64,000 bases of DNA. It comes from JACQFV01 sp964593585. GTDB taxonomy: Bacteria; Zixibacteria; MSB-5A5; WJJR01. The DNA lies in contig CAZQIZ010000011.1 of NCBI GenBank assembly GCA_964593585.1, positions 1 to 64,000 on the forward strand, written 5' to 3'. Positions 50,329 to 59,321 of the stretch are shown here, piece by piece (position 1 is the stretch's first letter; each line of letters starts with the position of its first letter). The position numbers and the translations under genes are program-made. The notes beneath the pieces are model-generated. The model did not search any database. It worked only from the letters and a program-made list of their open reading frames with translations, and was not told where the DNA came from.

Positions 50329-53300
50329 CTACTTCCGCTTGTGCTTGCCGTCAGGGGAATGACTAAACCAGGCGGCGGGCACTTCCTGACGGTGCATCCC
50401 CGGGCCTTCGACCAGCAGTACCAGACCACGTCCCCCTTTCTTCTGGAACATGCGCACCAGTAGCGGATAGGTCCCGGCGCGCAGACCGATGGCGCCGCCG
50501 ACTTCGCCCATGCCATGCAGACCATCGTTGTCGATGAGCACGGTGTCGGCCAACGCAAGATCGCTGCCGTCATCGGAACTGAGGTAGAAGTCATACAAAC
50601 CATCGACTGGGACGGTGATGTAGCCGCGGGCGATGAGGCCGAAATCCTCTTCGCGCGCAAACGGCGGCAGGGAGACCGAATCGAGAACCGTTTGCCGCGC
50701 GGGCTTCAGGGTTGCAAAGTCGGGGAGACTGTCCCACGTGCCTTCGAAATAGTCGCAGGCCAGGCCCAGTGCGGTCTTGGTCACCGTAACCGGTTCCTCG
50801 AAACCCAACAGCGCATAGGTGGCTTGCGCCACATGTGCGTCGTCGGCTTGGTCCGAGAACGCCCGCGCCTTGACCGTGGCGGTGGCCGTCAGGGTGATGG
50901 GCCCGGCGTACAGCGGAGAAGATTCGGACGGGTCGCTGCCATCGAGCGTGTAGCGCAGCTCAATCGCGGGCGACGGACTGGACAGCGAGACGACGAGACT
51001 GTCGACAAAGGCCGTGCGCGGCGCGGCGATGCGCGCAATGGTCGCGTTGGCCACATCATAGAGCGGAGCCGCCGGGCGAATATCATCGTAGGCGGCGCCG
51101 GCGGCGGTCATCGCAAAGAGGCGCAAACGCGGATTGTCCGGCAGCGTGATGCGCTGGGCGCCCCGGGGCAAGGGCAGGCGCGCGTGATAGAGGTAGGTGA
51201 ACTGATACGCCTCGTTGTCACCGCGCGCGCTGTGGCGGTGTGTCCCATACCAGCCGACCGGCTGGCGCAGGATGTAGGCCGGCGCGATCAGCCCCGGCTC
51301 CTCCACCAGTCGTCCGGCCACCAGGCGACTGTCCCACTGGCCGATGTAGTCGGCATAGTCCTGCACCCAGAAACTGGTGTCGCGTCCATCGATCCTGAAT
51401 CTCGCTTCCGCGGGACCGCCGACACTGGTCAGGAGCAGATGCAAACGGTTGTAATCACCGGCCGGCAGGGCCAATTCCTGCCCACGGCAGACGACGACAT
51501 TGAACGCCCCGGCGGATTTCGGCCCGGTGACAAAAGGAATGTCGTGATCCAGCACCGTGTCCGGCAGGAGTTCGCCGGCAAGCGTGCGTCCGTTGTCGAA
51601 GTCGCCATCGCGACGGTCCGTATCAAGCGAAATCCCATCGAGGTCAAACGGCAATTCGATCGGGCGGCAACGCGGGGGTGCGACCGTCAGGGACTTGGGC
51701 GCGGCGATCCGAATGGCGAAGGCGCGCGGTTGATAGGCGCCCAGCGATGTCGTCAGGACCCCCTCGCGAACAACCGCTTCGCCGAGCGGTTCCTCGGCGC
51801 CGTTGACTTCCCGCGCGGCGACAATCGGGAAGGCGCAACGCACCCGCACATCGGGCGCGGCCAGACCGGCGGTCTCGCGCAGACGAATCACAATCTCATC
51901 GCTTTGTTCCGCCGCCTTGACGCAATTGAGGTGCACCGCGCCGGGGCCGGACAAAACGCGGCCATCGGAGGAGTAGGTCTCGACTTGCATCAATGCGAAG
52001 GGTGAGTCCGCGCCGCCGTGGCTCTCGGTCTGAAAGGCGATCAATGGCTGATTGAAAGCGGCCGCCTGCGCCGCCACCGCGCCCTCGCGCCAGTCGCCGC
52101 GATGCCCGATGACCGCAAACGCCACGTGATGAGTGCCGATATCCTGCGAACGTTGATCGCCCACCCAGGACCAGGAGTCATAGACACCGGGTGTGTGAAT
52201 CAACGACAGACGCACGGTGTGCGAATCCGGGTGATCCCAGCCGTAGCGGGAATCGTTGAGAATCGCGACACCGTAATCGCCGGTGGTCGAGGTCATGTCG
52301 GCCCACTGCTGACCGGGAACTTCGTACAGTTTCGGATGATTCAGTCCCCGCTCGATCGTGCCGAGACCGATGTCGTAAGTGATATGTTCGTTGGGACAGG
52401 CCAGTTGGAAGGCCGCCTTCAGCAGAGTCTCCTTCTCGGCCCAATCGATTTCGGCGTCGAAACGGACCATGTCGCCCGCATCGCCGTCGGCCAGCGAGAT
52501 GGTGGTGCGGAATTCCGATTGGCCATGACGGCGGGTGATGCGTACGCTGGCGCGCACCGGCCCGTTCTCCATCACTTGCACCTGCGGTTCGCCGCCGACA
52601 ACCGCTCGCGGCGGAGCCTGGACTTCATCGTAGTCGATTTCCCAGCTCGGCCAGGCGTTCGGCTTGTCGAAAAGCAGTTGCCACTGGATCGGGGCGGCGA
52701 GCAACTCGCGCTCGTAGCGTTTGTCAAAGATCGAGGCGACATCGCCGACGGCGTTCAATGTCACTCGGTAGCGGCGATTTTCCAGTGTCGTGGGTGTGGC
52801 GGACGCGCCGGAGGCCGGCAGAGGGGCCGAGGCGGGACGGACATCGTAGACGGCCAGACCAACCGACGGGACACGTGCCGGGAAGAGAACATGCACCGTA
52901 TCACCGCTTCGCCCCAGCACCTGCGCCGGGACTTCAGCGCCCTGCGAGTCATAGACGCGCACCGCTACCGGCGCGCCGGCCGGGAAACGCACCGCCGCTT
53001 CGACCAAGTCCTCGCGCGCAAATCCGACGGGGTTGTACACGACAACCGGCGCACCCTTGGCGCGGGTATCGAGCGCGGGACTGATGGCCTCGATTGCATG
53101 CTCAAGCATGCCGGCGAAACGGTTCTGCGTGAGGACCTCATCGTTCCAGGAGAATTGGTACGCCTCGGGGATGCTGGTGCCGGTCAAGTCGTCGTGAAAT
53201 TGATGCCAGAGGAAGCGGGTCCAGGTCTCTTCCAGCGCCGCGCGCGGATATTGGATGCCGCCGAACAGCGAGCCGATCACCAGCGCCCGTTCGGCGGCGT

Positions 53301-54288
53301 CGGCGAGCAGCTCATTGCGGCGGTTCCAGCGTTTCATCGCCGCCTGTGAGGTGTAGCAGCCGACTCCGTGGCGGGTCATAACCAGCTCGCCTTTGTAGCG
53401 CGGCAATCTGGTGCGGTCGGCCTGGGCAACAACATCCACGATGTCACCGGGCGCGATGCTTTTCACCGCCAGCGGACCATCAGAGTCCAGCGAGCGGGCC
53501 AATTGCGCCACGGAATTGGAATCGGGCGCGCCGCCGGTGTCGCCGGTACCGAAGTAGCGCAACGCCGCCCCCAGTCCAGAGGACTTGCGCTGCGCCTCGG
53601 CGCGCGCAAGCCAAAGCGTGTCGCGCGTCAGGTCGCCTTCGATCTTGCTGACATACTCGCCCGGATTGACCGCCGCCACCAGCGATGAGCCATCGACTCC
53701 TTCCCAGACGCCGATGTCAAAGGGCGTCCCGATCCAGGAGCCCCAGGTGAGCTTTTGCGTCGAAAAGCTCTTCAAGCCGCAGTGCGCCGCGATCGACGGC
53801 AGCGCGAAGCCAAAGCCGAAGCAGTCGGGCAGGTAGATGTCATGACTTTTGACCCCAAACTCGCGTTTGTAGAATCCATTGCCGTAAAGGGTATGGCGCA
53901 CTAGGGACTCGAACGACGGCAGATTGACATCGACCGCATCCACCCAGCTACCGGTCACGCGCCACTGCCCGGACCGGATGTACGGTCCCAGACGTGCGTA
54001 CAAGTCGGGGCGGTACTCCCGCAGTAGCTGGTAGCGGAAGGAACCTTCGAAGCTGAAGACATAGCCGGGGTAGAGGTCCAACAACTTGTAGTTGTCGGCG
54101 AAGGTGGCCGGCACATATTCGTTGATCGTGGTGCGGATGTCCCAGCGCCATTGCGTGTCCAGATGCGAGGTCCCGACCACATAGAGCATCGGCTTTTCAA
54201 TCGGTGTCGCCGTGCCCGGTGTCTGCGCGCGCGCCACCACCGCCGCGGTCAGCGCCATCGCCGCCAGTGTCATTATCCATCGATTCAT
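50329..54288 (-). CDS. Secreted GH38 alpha-mannosidase with PA14-like C-terminus
   Basis: 1319 residues from ATG 54288 (GAGGGG RBS), with a signal peptide (1-21). The GH38 catalytic domain has the zinc/active-site motif GTSHLDTQWRWD (H42, D44) and the nucleophile Asp in LPDCFGFGFALPS (D155). The mid-domain has FLWHQFHDDLTGTSIPEAY. Beta-rich mannosidase domains follow (to about 1060), then a chitobiase-like Ig segment (IELRYTLDGSDPSESSPLYAGPIT, about 1095-1160) and a PA14-like domain (about 1190-1310; YDFYLSSDDGSDLALAD). It should trim mannosides outside the cytoplasm and supply sugar to the ABC importer encoded immediately upstream in the same operon. Confidence 0.93.
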   Translation of the reverse strand: MNRWIMTLAAMALTAAVVARAQTPGTATPIEKPMLYVVGTSHLDTQWRWDIRTTINEYVPATFADNYKLLDLYPGYVFSFEGSFRYQLLREYRPDLYARLGPYIRSGQWRVTGSWVDAVDVNLPSFESLVRHTLYGNGFYKREFGVKSHDIYLPDCFGFGFALPSIAAHCGLKSFSTQKLTWGSWIGTPFDIGVWEGVDGSSLVAAVNPGEYVSKIEGDLTRDTLWLARAEAQRKSSGLGAALRYFGTGDTGGAPDSNSVAQLARSLDSDGPLAVKSIAPGDIVDVVAQADRTRLPRYKGELVMTRHGVGCYTSQAAMKRWNRRNELLADAAERALVIGSLFGGIQYPRAALEETWTRFLWHQFHDDLTGTSIPEAYQFSWNDEVLTQNRFAGMLEHAIEAISPALDTRAKGAPVVVYNPVGFAREDLVEAAVRFPAGAPVAVRVYDSQGAEVPAQVLGRSGDTVHVLFPARVPSVGLAVYDVRPASAPLPASGASATPTTLENRRYRVTLNAVGDVASIFDKRYERELLAAPIQWQLLFDKPNAWPSWEIDYDEVQAPPRAVVGGEPQVQVMENGPVRASVRITRRHGQSEFRTTISLADGDAGDMVRFDAEIDWAEKETLLKAAFQLACPNEHITYDIGLGTIERGLNHPKLYEVPGQQWADMTSTTGDYGVAILNDSRYGWDHPDSHTVRLSLIHTPGVYDSWSWVGDQRSQDIGTHHVAFAVIGHRGDWREGAVAAQAAAFNQPLIAFQTESHGGADSPFALMQVETYSSDGRVLSGPGAVHLNCVKAAEQSDEIVIRLRETAGLAAPDVRVRCAFPIVAAREVNGAEEPLGEAVVREGVLTTSLGAYQPRAFAIRIAAPKSLTVAPPRCRPIELPFDLDGISLDTDRRDGDFDNGRTLAGELLPDTVLDHDIPFVTGPKSAGAFNVVVCRGQELALPAGDYNRLHLLLTSVGGPAEARFRIDGRDTSFWVQDYADYIGQWDSRLVAGRLVEEPGLIAPAYILRQPVGWYGTHRHSARGDNEAYQFTYLYHARLPLPRGAQRITLPDNPRLRLFAMTAAGAAYDDIRPAAPLYDVANATIARIAAPRTAFVDSLVVSLSSPSPAIELRYTLDGSDPSESSPLYAGPITLTATATVKARAFSDQADDAHVAQATYALLGFEEPVTVTKTALGLACDYFEGTWDSLPDFATLKPARQTVLDSVSLPPFAREEDFGLIARGYITVPVDGLYDFYLSSDDGSDLALADTVLIDNDGLHGMGEVGGAIGLRAGTYPLLVRMFQKKGGRGLVLLVEGPGMHRQEVPAAWFSHSPDGKHKRK

Positions 54289-54316
54289 CTTGATCCCCTC
54301 CAGGGTATGCCGTGCA

Positions 54317-55708
54317 TCAGGATTTGTCGCGCTCGGACGCAACCGTCGGACGGCGCAGAAAGCGCCAGCCGCGCGCCATGCCGCGGTGCTTCAGTTGATC
54401 GATCAGGACCGCCGCCAGGATGACCAGCCCCAACACCACCTTCTGCGTGTAACTCTCAACGTTGGTAAGATTCATGCCGTTCTGGATAACGCCGATGACC
54501 AGCGCGCCGATCAGCGTACCGAGGACTCGTCCTTCGCCGCCGCTGAGACTGGCGCCGCCGACCACGACCGCGGCGATGACATTCAGTTCGTAGCCCGCGC
54601 CGTAAGTCGGCGCCCCGCTTTTCAGTTGCGACGCCATGATCACGCCGCCCAGCCCCGCCAGCGCGCCGCAGAGGGTGTAGACCGCATACTGGATGCGATG
54701 GACGCGCACGCCCGCCAGACGCGCCGCTTCCGGATTGCCGCCGACGGCGTAGATGTAACGACCGAAAACGGTGCGCGTCATCACCAGGTGCGCAATCGCA
54801 TAGAGCGCAATCATCAACAGAACCGCGTGCGGAATGCGCAAGAGCGGCTCGGTGCCGCGTCCCAGCCAGACAAAGCCATCGGGAATCTGATAGATGGGCA
54901 AACCCTGCGAGATGATGTAAGCGACGCCGGCGCCGACCTGCATCATTGCCAGCGTGGCGATAAAGGGCGGAATACGAAAACCGGTGATCATCCAGGCGCT
55001 GAACGCGCCGGCCAGCCCGCAGACGACGATCGCGCCCAGCGAGGCGAGGATCATGCCGCCGGTGGAGGCGGCATGACCGCCCATGGCTTCGATGAACCAG
55101 GCGGTTAACACCGCCGACAGCGCGATCAGACTGCCCGCCGACAGGTCAATTCCGCCGGCGATGATGACCATGGTCATACCGATCGCAATGATCGCGATCA
55201 CCGCGATCTGATTGGCGACATTGCGCAGGTTGTCGGCCAGTAGAAAGGTGGGCCACCGCGAAGGCGCCGGCGTCACCAGCGTCAGCGCCGCCAGCTCGGG
55301 CGTGCCCTGACGCAGCCCTTCCAGAATCGACCGCAGGGCCGCCGGAGCGGCGACCAACGCCGCCCCCGCGCCCTGTCCCAGCCGCTCACGGATCGCGGAG
55401 GGTTCGCCGAAGAGGACACCGGCGACGGTCTGCCCCCGCGATTCCAGCAACTGCCGCAGATGCGCGGCGAACAGACTGTCCTCATGCGTGGCGCGGCCCA
55501 CGATCAACACATCCTGCGCGGAGGTGCCCCGCGCCGCGATCGACTCAGCCACCGTCGCCGCGGCATCGGAGCCAGTCGGGTACTGATCGGCCACGGTGAG
55601 GATGGAGAAGAAGATACCCAAGATGACGAGCACACCGAGCATCCCATAGTCGCTCAGGAGACCGACCAGACGGCCACGCCAGTGATGTAGAGGGCGAGCG
55701 TACATCAT
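54317..55708 (-). CDS. Ribose-type sugar ABC transporter permease with a large loop insert
   Basis: 463 residues from ATG 55708. The RbsC/MglC-type permease core is clear (IGMTMVIIAGGIDLSAGSLIALSAVLTAW, GLAGAFSAWMITGFRIPPFIATLAMM, GRYIYAVGGNPEAARLAGV, GGASLSGGEGRVLGTLIGALVIGVIQNGMNL). Ordinary members are about 320-350 residues. Here about 115 extra residues (about 40-155) sit between the first and second membrane helices, with a Rossmann-like look (AQDVLIVGRATHEDSLFAAHLRQLLESRG). The insert should be outside the membrane and might form an extra sugar- or receptor-contact domain. The gene is four bases after the ATPase stop and 28 bases before the mannosidase. Confidence 0.9.
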   Translation of the reverse strand: MMYARPLHHWRGRLVGLLSDYGMLGVLVILGIFFSILTVADQYPTGSDAAATVAESIAARGTSAQDVLIVGRATHEDSLFAAHLRQLLESRGQTVAGVLFGEPSAIRERLGQGAGAALVAAPAALRSILEGLRQGTPELAALTLVTPAPSRWPTFLLADNLRNVANQIAVIAIIAIGMTMVIIAGGIDLSAGSLIALSAVLTAWFIEAMGGHAASTGGMILASLGAIVVCGLAGAFSAWMITGFRIPPFIATLAMMQVGAGVAYIISQGLPIYQIPDGFVWLGRGTEPLLRIPHAVLLMIALYAIAHLVMTRTVFGRYIYAVGGNPEAARLAGVRVHRIQYAVYTLCGALAGLGGVIMASQLKSGAPTYGAGYELNVIAAVVVGGASLSGGEGRVLGTLIGALVIGVIQNGMNLTNVESYTQKVVLGLVILAAVLIDQLKHRGMARGWRFLRRPTVASERDKS

Positions 55709-55712
55709 CGAA

Positions 55713-57140
55713 TCAAACGGCCAGCGCCATGATGGTTTCGGCGGAGGCCGTCTCGGTGTTGACGATTTCGCCGGCGATCTGACCGCGGCGCATGACCAGA
55801 ATGCGATCGCACAATCCGAGCAGTTCGGGGAATTCCGAGGAGATGACGACAATCGCCTTCCCCTGCGCCGCCAACCGGCGGATGAGAAGGTACATCTCAT
55901 GCTTGGCGCCGACATCGATCCCACGTGTCGGTTCATCGAAGATCAGGACACGGGCGTTGGTCTCCAGCCAGCGCGCCACCAGGAGCTTCTGTTGATTGCC
56001 GCCCGAGAGGTCGCGCGCCGGTTGCGCCGGCGAACTGAGACGCAGTTTCAATTCGCCCGCCCGCTCGGAAAATCGCGCGCCTTCGCGCCCGCTGTCGATC
56101 CACCCCGCGCGTGACCACGCGGCCATGTTACCCAGCGCGAAGTTGCCGAGCGCCGAGAGGGACAGAACCAGTCCCTGCGACTTGCGGTCCTCGGTCAGCA
56201 GACAAAGGCCGGCGGCAATGGCATCGCGGGGATTTCGAATCCGCGCCGGTCGGCCGTCGATGATGATCTCGCCGGATGTCATCGGGTCGGCGCCGAAGAC
56301 CAGCCGTGCCAATTCGGTGCGTCCGGCGCCGACCAGGCCGCCCAGCCCCAGCACCTCGCCGCGACGGACCGCAAACGAGATGTCGGAGACGCGCGCGCCG
56401 GTCAGGCGACGCACCTCCAGCGCAATCTCTCCCGGGTGAGAGTCGCGCGGCGGGAACTCCTCGGCCAGCGACAGCCCGACCATCATCTCAATCAACGTGT
56501 CGCGATCCAGCGCGGCGGTCTCGCGCGCCGGCACGGTCTGGCCGTCGCGCATGACGGTGACCCGATCGGAGAATGCGAGGATCTCCTCGAGCCGGTGACT
56601 GATGAAGATGATGCCGATGCCGCGCGCGGCCAGCTCGCGCAGGATGCCGGCCAGACGGCCCGCCTCATGCGGCGAGAGCGATGCCGTCGGCTCATCGAGG
56701 ATGAGAATGCGGGCCTCGCGGATCAACGCACGCCCGATCTCCACCAACTGCTGATGCCCGATGCTCAGATCGCGCACCGGGGTCTCCAATGGCAGATCGA
56801 CACCCAGCCGGTCGAGCACCGAACGGGCCAGCGCGCGTTCGGCGGCGGCATCGATGAAACCGCGCCGCGGGGATTCCCGTCCCAGCAACAGGTTCTCGCG
56901 CACCGTGAGCGCGGGAACCAGTGAAAATTCCTGATAGATAGTGGCGATGCCGGCGGCGATCGCGTCGCCGGGACGCCGGAATTGAATCGGTCGGCCCTCC
57001 AGCTGAATATCCCCGGCGTCGGCGCTCTGCACACCGGTGAGGATCTTAACCAGCGTGCTCTTTCCGGCGCCGTTGGCGCCGAGGAGGGCGTGGATTTCCC
57101 CCGTGCGCAATTCAAACCCGGCGCCCCGTAGCGCGACCAC
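55713..57140 (-). CDS. Ribose-type sugar ABC transporter ATPase (two ATPase domains)
   Basis: The protein has two ABC domains of the RbsA/MglA/XylG class. Domain 1 has Walker A GANGAGKST, the signature LSIGHQQLVEIGRAL and Walker B ILILDEPTASL. Domain 2 has the degenerate Walker A GLVGAGRTE, signature LSGGNQQKLLVARWL and Walker B VLIFDEPTRGID. From GTG 57140 it is 475 residues, but the same frame codes further upstream for the family's conserved start (PLLCATGIHKAFPGV) without an ATG, GTG or TTG. The true start is therefore probably CTG 57176 or another weak codon. The upstream stop of the binding-protein gene lies in the same frame. Confidence 0.9.
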   Translation of the reverse strand: MVALRGAGFELRTGEIHALLGANGAGKSTLVKILTGVQSADAGDIQLEGRPIQFRRPGDAIAAGIATIYQEFSLVPALTVRENLLLGRESPRRGFIDAAAERALARSVLDRLGVDLPLETPVRDLSIGHQQLVEIGRALIREARILILDEPTASLSPHEAGRLAGILRELAARGIGIIFISHRLEEILAFSDRVTVMRDGQTVPARETAALDRDTLIEMMVGLSLAEEFPPRDSHPGEIALEVRRLTGARVSDISFAVRRGEVLGLGGLVGAGRTELARLVFGADPMTSGEIIIDGRPARIRNPRDAIAAGLCLLTEDRKSQGLVLSLSALGNFALGNMAAWSRAGWIDSGREGARFSERAGELKLRLSSPAQPARDLSGGNQQKLLVARWLETNARVLIFDEPTRGIDVGAKHEMYLLIRRLAAQGKAIVVISSEFPELLGLCDRILVMRRGQIAGEIVNTETASAETIMALAV

Positions 57141-57236
57141 GCCGGGGAAGGCCTTGTGAATGCCGGTGGCGCACAGAAGCGGCGCGCCGCTGTCAGCGAT
57201 GGAGGATAAGCTCGTATATGCCTCGCGTGGCCGGCG

Positions 57237-58172
57237 CTACGACGCGCTGGCCGCGGTGAACAGATCGCAGGGCACCAGAACCTGCGGCGCGACAGCGGCG
57301 CCGGACATGTAGGCCCGGATCGCCTCGATGGTCTTCTGCCCGATCACGCGCGGCTGCTGGATCACATCGGCAACGATCTTGCCGGCCTGGATCGCCGCGC
57401 GCGCTTCGGGGACGGCATCGAAGCCGACCACACGCACACTTCCGAGTTTGCCCGCCTTTTCGATGGCCGCCAACGCGCCCAGTGCCGAGTCGTCATTGAT
57501 GCCAAAGATCCCATTCAGATCGGGATGCGCCTGCAGGATATCCTCGGTGGTTTTCATCGCCTGGTCTTTCATTCCGCGACCGGAAAGCTTGGCGACGATG
57601 CGCATGCCGGGATGTTTGACCAGTTCCTCCTCGAAACCGCGCACGCGCTGGATGACCGACTCGACTTCGGGATGGTCGATGATCGCCACGTTCCCCTGGC
57701 CGCCAAGCGCCTGCGCCAGCGCCTGGGCGGCCAGCGCGCCGCCGGCGACATTGTCGGAGGCCACATGCGAGACGATCCGCACACCCTCGGCGAGGCAGGC
57801 GATGTCGGCGGTGAAGACCGGAATGCCGGCGTCATTGGCAACCTTGACCGCGGTGCCGATTGATTTGGAATCGCAGGGCGCGACGATGATGGCATCGACC
57901 TTGCGCACGATGAACTCGCCCAACTGATCCTTCTGGCGCGCGACATCGAACTCGCCGGCGGTGACAATCAGCGTGTACCCCGCCGCCGCGGCCGCGTCGG
58001 TCAGGCCCGCTTCGAGTTCCTGATAGAACGGATGCGTGCGGGTCAGAAGCGAGACGCCGACGGTGAATTCCTTCTTCGCTTGCGACGACGGTTCGGGGCC
58101 GCTTTTCCCGCAGCCGAGCACCAGGACGGCCGCCACAACGGCCGTCAGCAGACCGGAGACCAATGCGCGCAT
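57237..58172 (-). CDS. Sugar-binding lipoprotein of the ribose-type ABC importer
   Basis: A 311-residue type I periplasmic binding protein. The N-terminus is a lipoprotein signal (LVLGC lipobox, Cys21), followed by a Ser/Gln linker. The fold is RbsB-like (FTVGVSLLTRTHPFYQELEAGL, VDAIIVAPCDSKSIGTAVKVANDAGIPVFTADI, GNVAIIDHPEVESVIQRVRGFEEEL, GIFGINDDSALGALAAIEKAG). It captures a pentose or hexose at the outer face of the membrane. Start ATG 58172 has GGAGGAA five bases upstream. It is the first gene of the importer/mannosidase operon. Confidence 0.93.
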   Translation of the reverse strand: MRALVSGLLTAVVAAVLVLGCGKSGPEPSSQAKKEFTVGVSLLTRTHPFYQELEAGLTDAAAAAGYTLIVTAGEFDVARQKDQLGEFIVRKVDAIIVAPCDSKSIGTAVKVANDAGIPVFTADIACLAEGVRIVSHVASDNVAGGALAAQALAQALGGQGNVAIIDHPEVESVIQRVRGFEEELVKHPGMRIVAKLSGRGMKDQAMKTTEDILQAHPDLNGIFGINDDSALGALAAIEKAGKLGSVRVVGFDAVPEARAAIQAGKIVADVIQQPRVIGQKTIEAIRAYMSGAAVAPQVLVPCDLFTAASAS

Positions 58173-58231
58173 TCTGTTCCTCCGTGAAGGGGCGTCCGTC
58201 TGCCCGCGCAGACGAAGTATTCAGGCAAGGG

Positions 58232-58260
58232 AAACTAACTCACGCGCCGGGGTGTTTCAA
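58232..58260 (-). promoter_or_regulatory. Possible promoter of the ABC importer operon
   Basis: On the minus strand TTGAAA (58260-58255) and TAGTTT (58237-58232) with a 17-base spacer. It lies about 60 bases upstream of the binding-lipoprotein start. A seven-base hairpin (CGTCTGC/GCAGACG) lies in the 5' leader near 58196-58213. Confidence 0.45.
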
Positions 58261-58268
58261 GCGGCGGT

Positions 58269-59321
58269 TCAGCAGATTCGTGGCAAAAGCTCGCCGGTAG
58301 GCATGTCGATGATCCGCTCGGTGCCGATCACGGTTCGCAGCACGACCAGCCGGTCACGCGTGTCGGACACTGTGCCGATCCGGCCGGCGCCGGAGGCGAC
58401 CGGGTGCCGGCTCAGGATGGCCAGCGCCCGCTCGGCGCAGTCGGCGGGCACAAAGGCGCAGAAACGCCCCTCGTTGGCAATGTGCAGAGGATCGAGACCG
58501 AGAATTTCGCAGGCGCCGCGCACTTCATCGGCCACCGCGATCGCTCCTTCGTCGATCTGAAACCGGCAACCCGATGCGTCCGCCAACTCGACCAAGGCGC
58601 TGGCCAGCCCCCCGCGGGTCAGGTCGCGCAGGCAGTGAACCGGGATGCCCGCGGCCAGAAGATCGAGGACCGGAGCGTGGAGAGGCGAGCAGTCCGACAC
58701 GATTGGGCATTCGAAGCGCAGCCCTTCGCGCACCGCCATCAAGGCGATCCCGTGACGTCCCAGATCGCCGCTGACAAGGATCGCGTCGCCGGGTCGTATC
58801 CGCGCCGGCGCGATCTCCACCCGATCGTCGACCCAACCAATACCACTGGTGTTGATGTAGATGCCGTCGCCGTGGCCATGCTCGACCACCTTGGTGTCGC
58901 CGGTCAGCAGTCGGACACCGGCCGCGTGGGCCGCCGCGCGCATTGAGCGGACGATTCGCGTAAGATCGGAAATCGGAAAGCCCTCCTCGAGAATCACGCC
59001 CACGCTCAAGGCGTCGGGAAGCGCGCCGCACATCGCCAGATCGTTGACCGTGCCATAGACCGCCAGTGAACCGATGTCGCCGCCGGGAAAGAAAAGCGGC
59101 CGGACGACAAATGAGTCGGTGGTGAAGGCCAGACGGCCGGAGTGACAGGGCGTCACCGCGCCGTCGTGGAGTGTGGAAGATATCGACGGATCGGCCAGAA
59201 AGATGCGCTCGATCAGTTCATGCATCAACCGCCCACCGCCACCGTGCGCCATCGTGATCGTCGGTTCGGACGCGGGCACCGGACAGGCCAGGCCGCCGGG
59301 ATGGGCAGATTCCGTGTTCAT
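58269..59321 (-). CDS. hypE: Hydrogenase maturation protein HypE
   Basis: 350 residues from ATG 59321. HypE features are the start ITMAHGGGGRLMHELIERIF, the PurM-like ATP-binding segments (LAFTTDSFVVRPLFFPGGDIG, LAVYGTVNDLAMCG, RLLTGDTKVVEHG, LRDLTRGGLASALVE) and the C-terminal catalytic PRIC. HypE dehydrates a thiocarboxamide on its C-terminal Cys to thiocyanate as the source of the cyanide ligands. ATG 59321 overlaps the hypD stop by four bases. The operon ends here. Confidence 0.96.
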   Translation of the reverse strand: MNTESAHPGGLACPVPASEPTITMAHGGGGRLMHELIERIFLADPSISSTLHDGAVTPCHSGRLAFTTDSFVVRPLFFPGGDIGSLAVYGTVNDLAMCGALPDALSVGVILEEGFPISDLTRIVRSMRAAAHAAGVRLLTGDTKVVEHGHGDGIYINTSGIGWVDDRVEIAPARIRPGDAILVSGDLGRHGIALMAVREGLRFECPIVSDCSPLHAPVLDLLAAGIPVHCLRDLTRGGLASALVELADASGCRFQIDEGAIAVADEVRGACEILGLDPLHIANEGRFCAFVPADCAERALAILSRHPVASGAGRIGTVSDTRDRLVVLRTVIGTERIIDMPTGELLPRIC

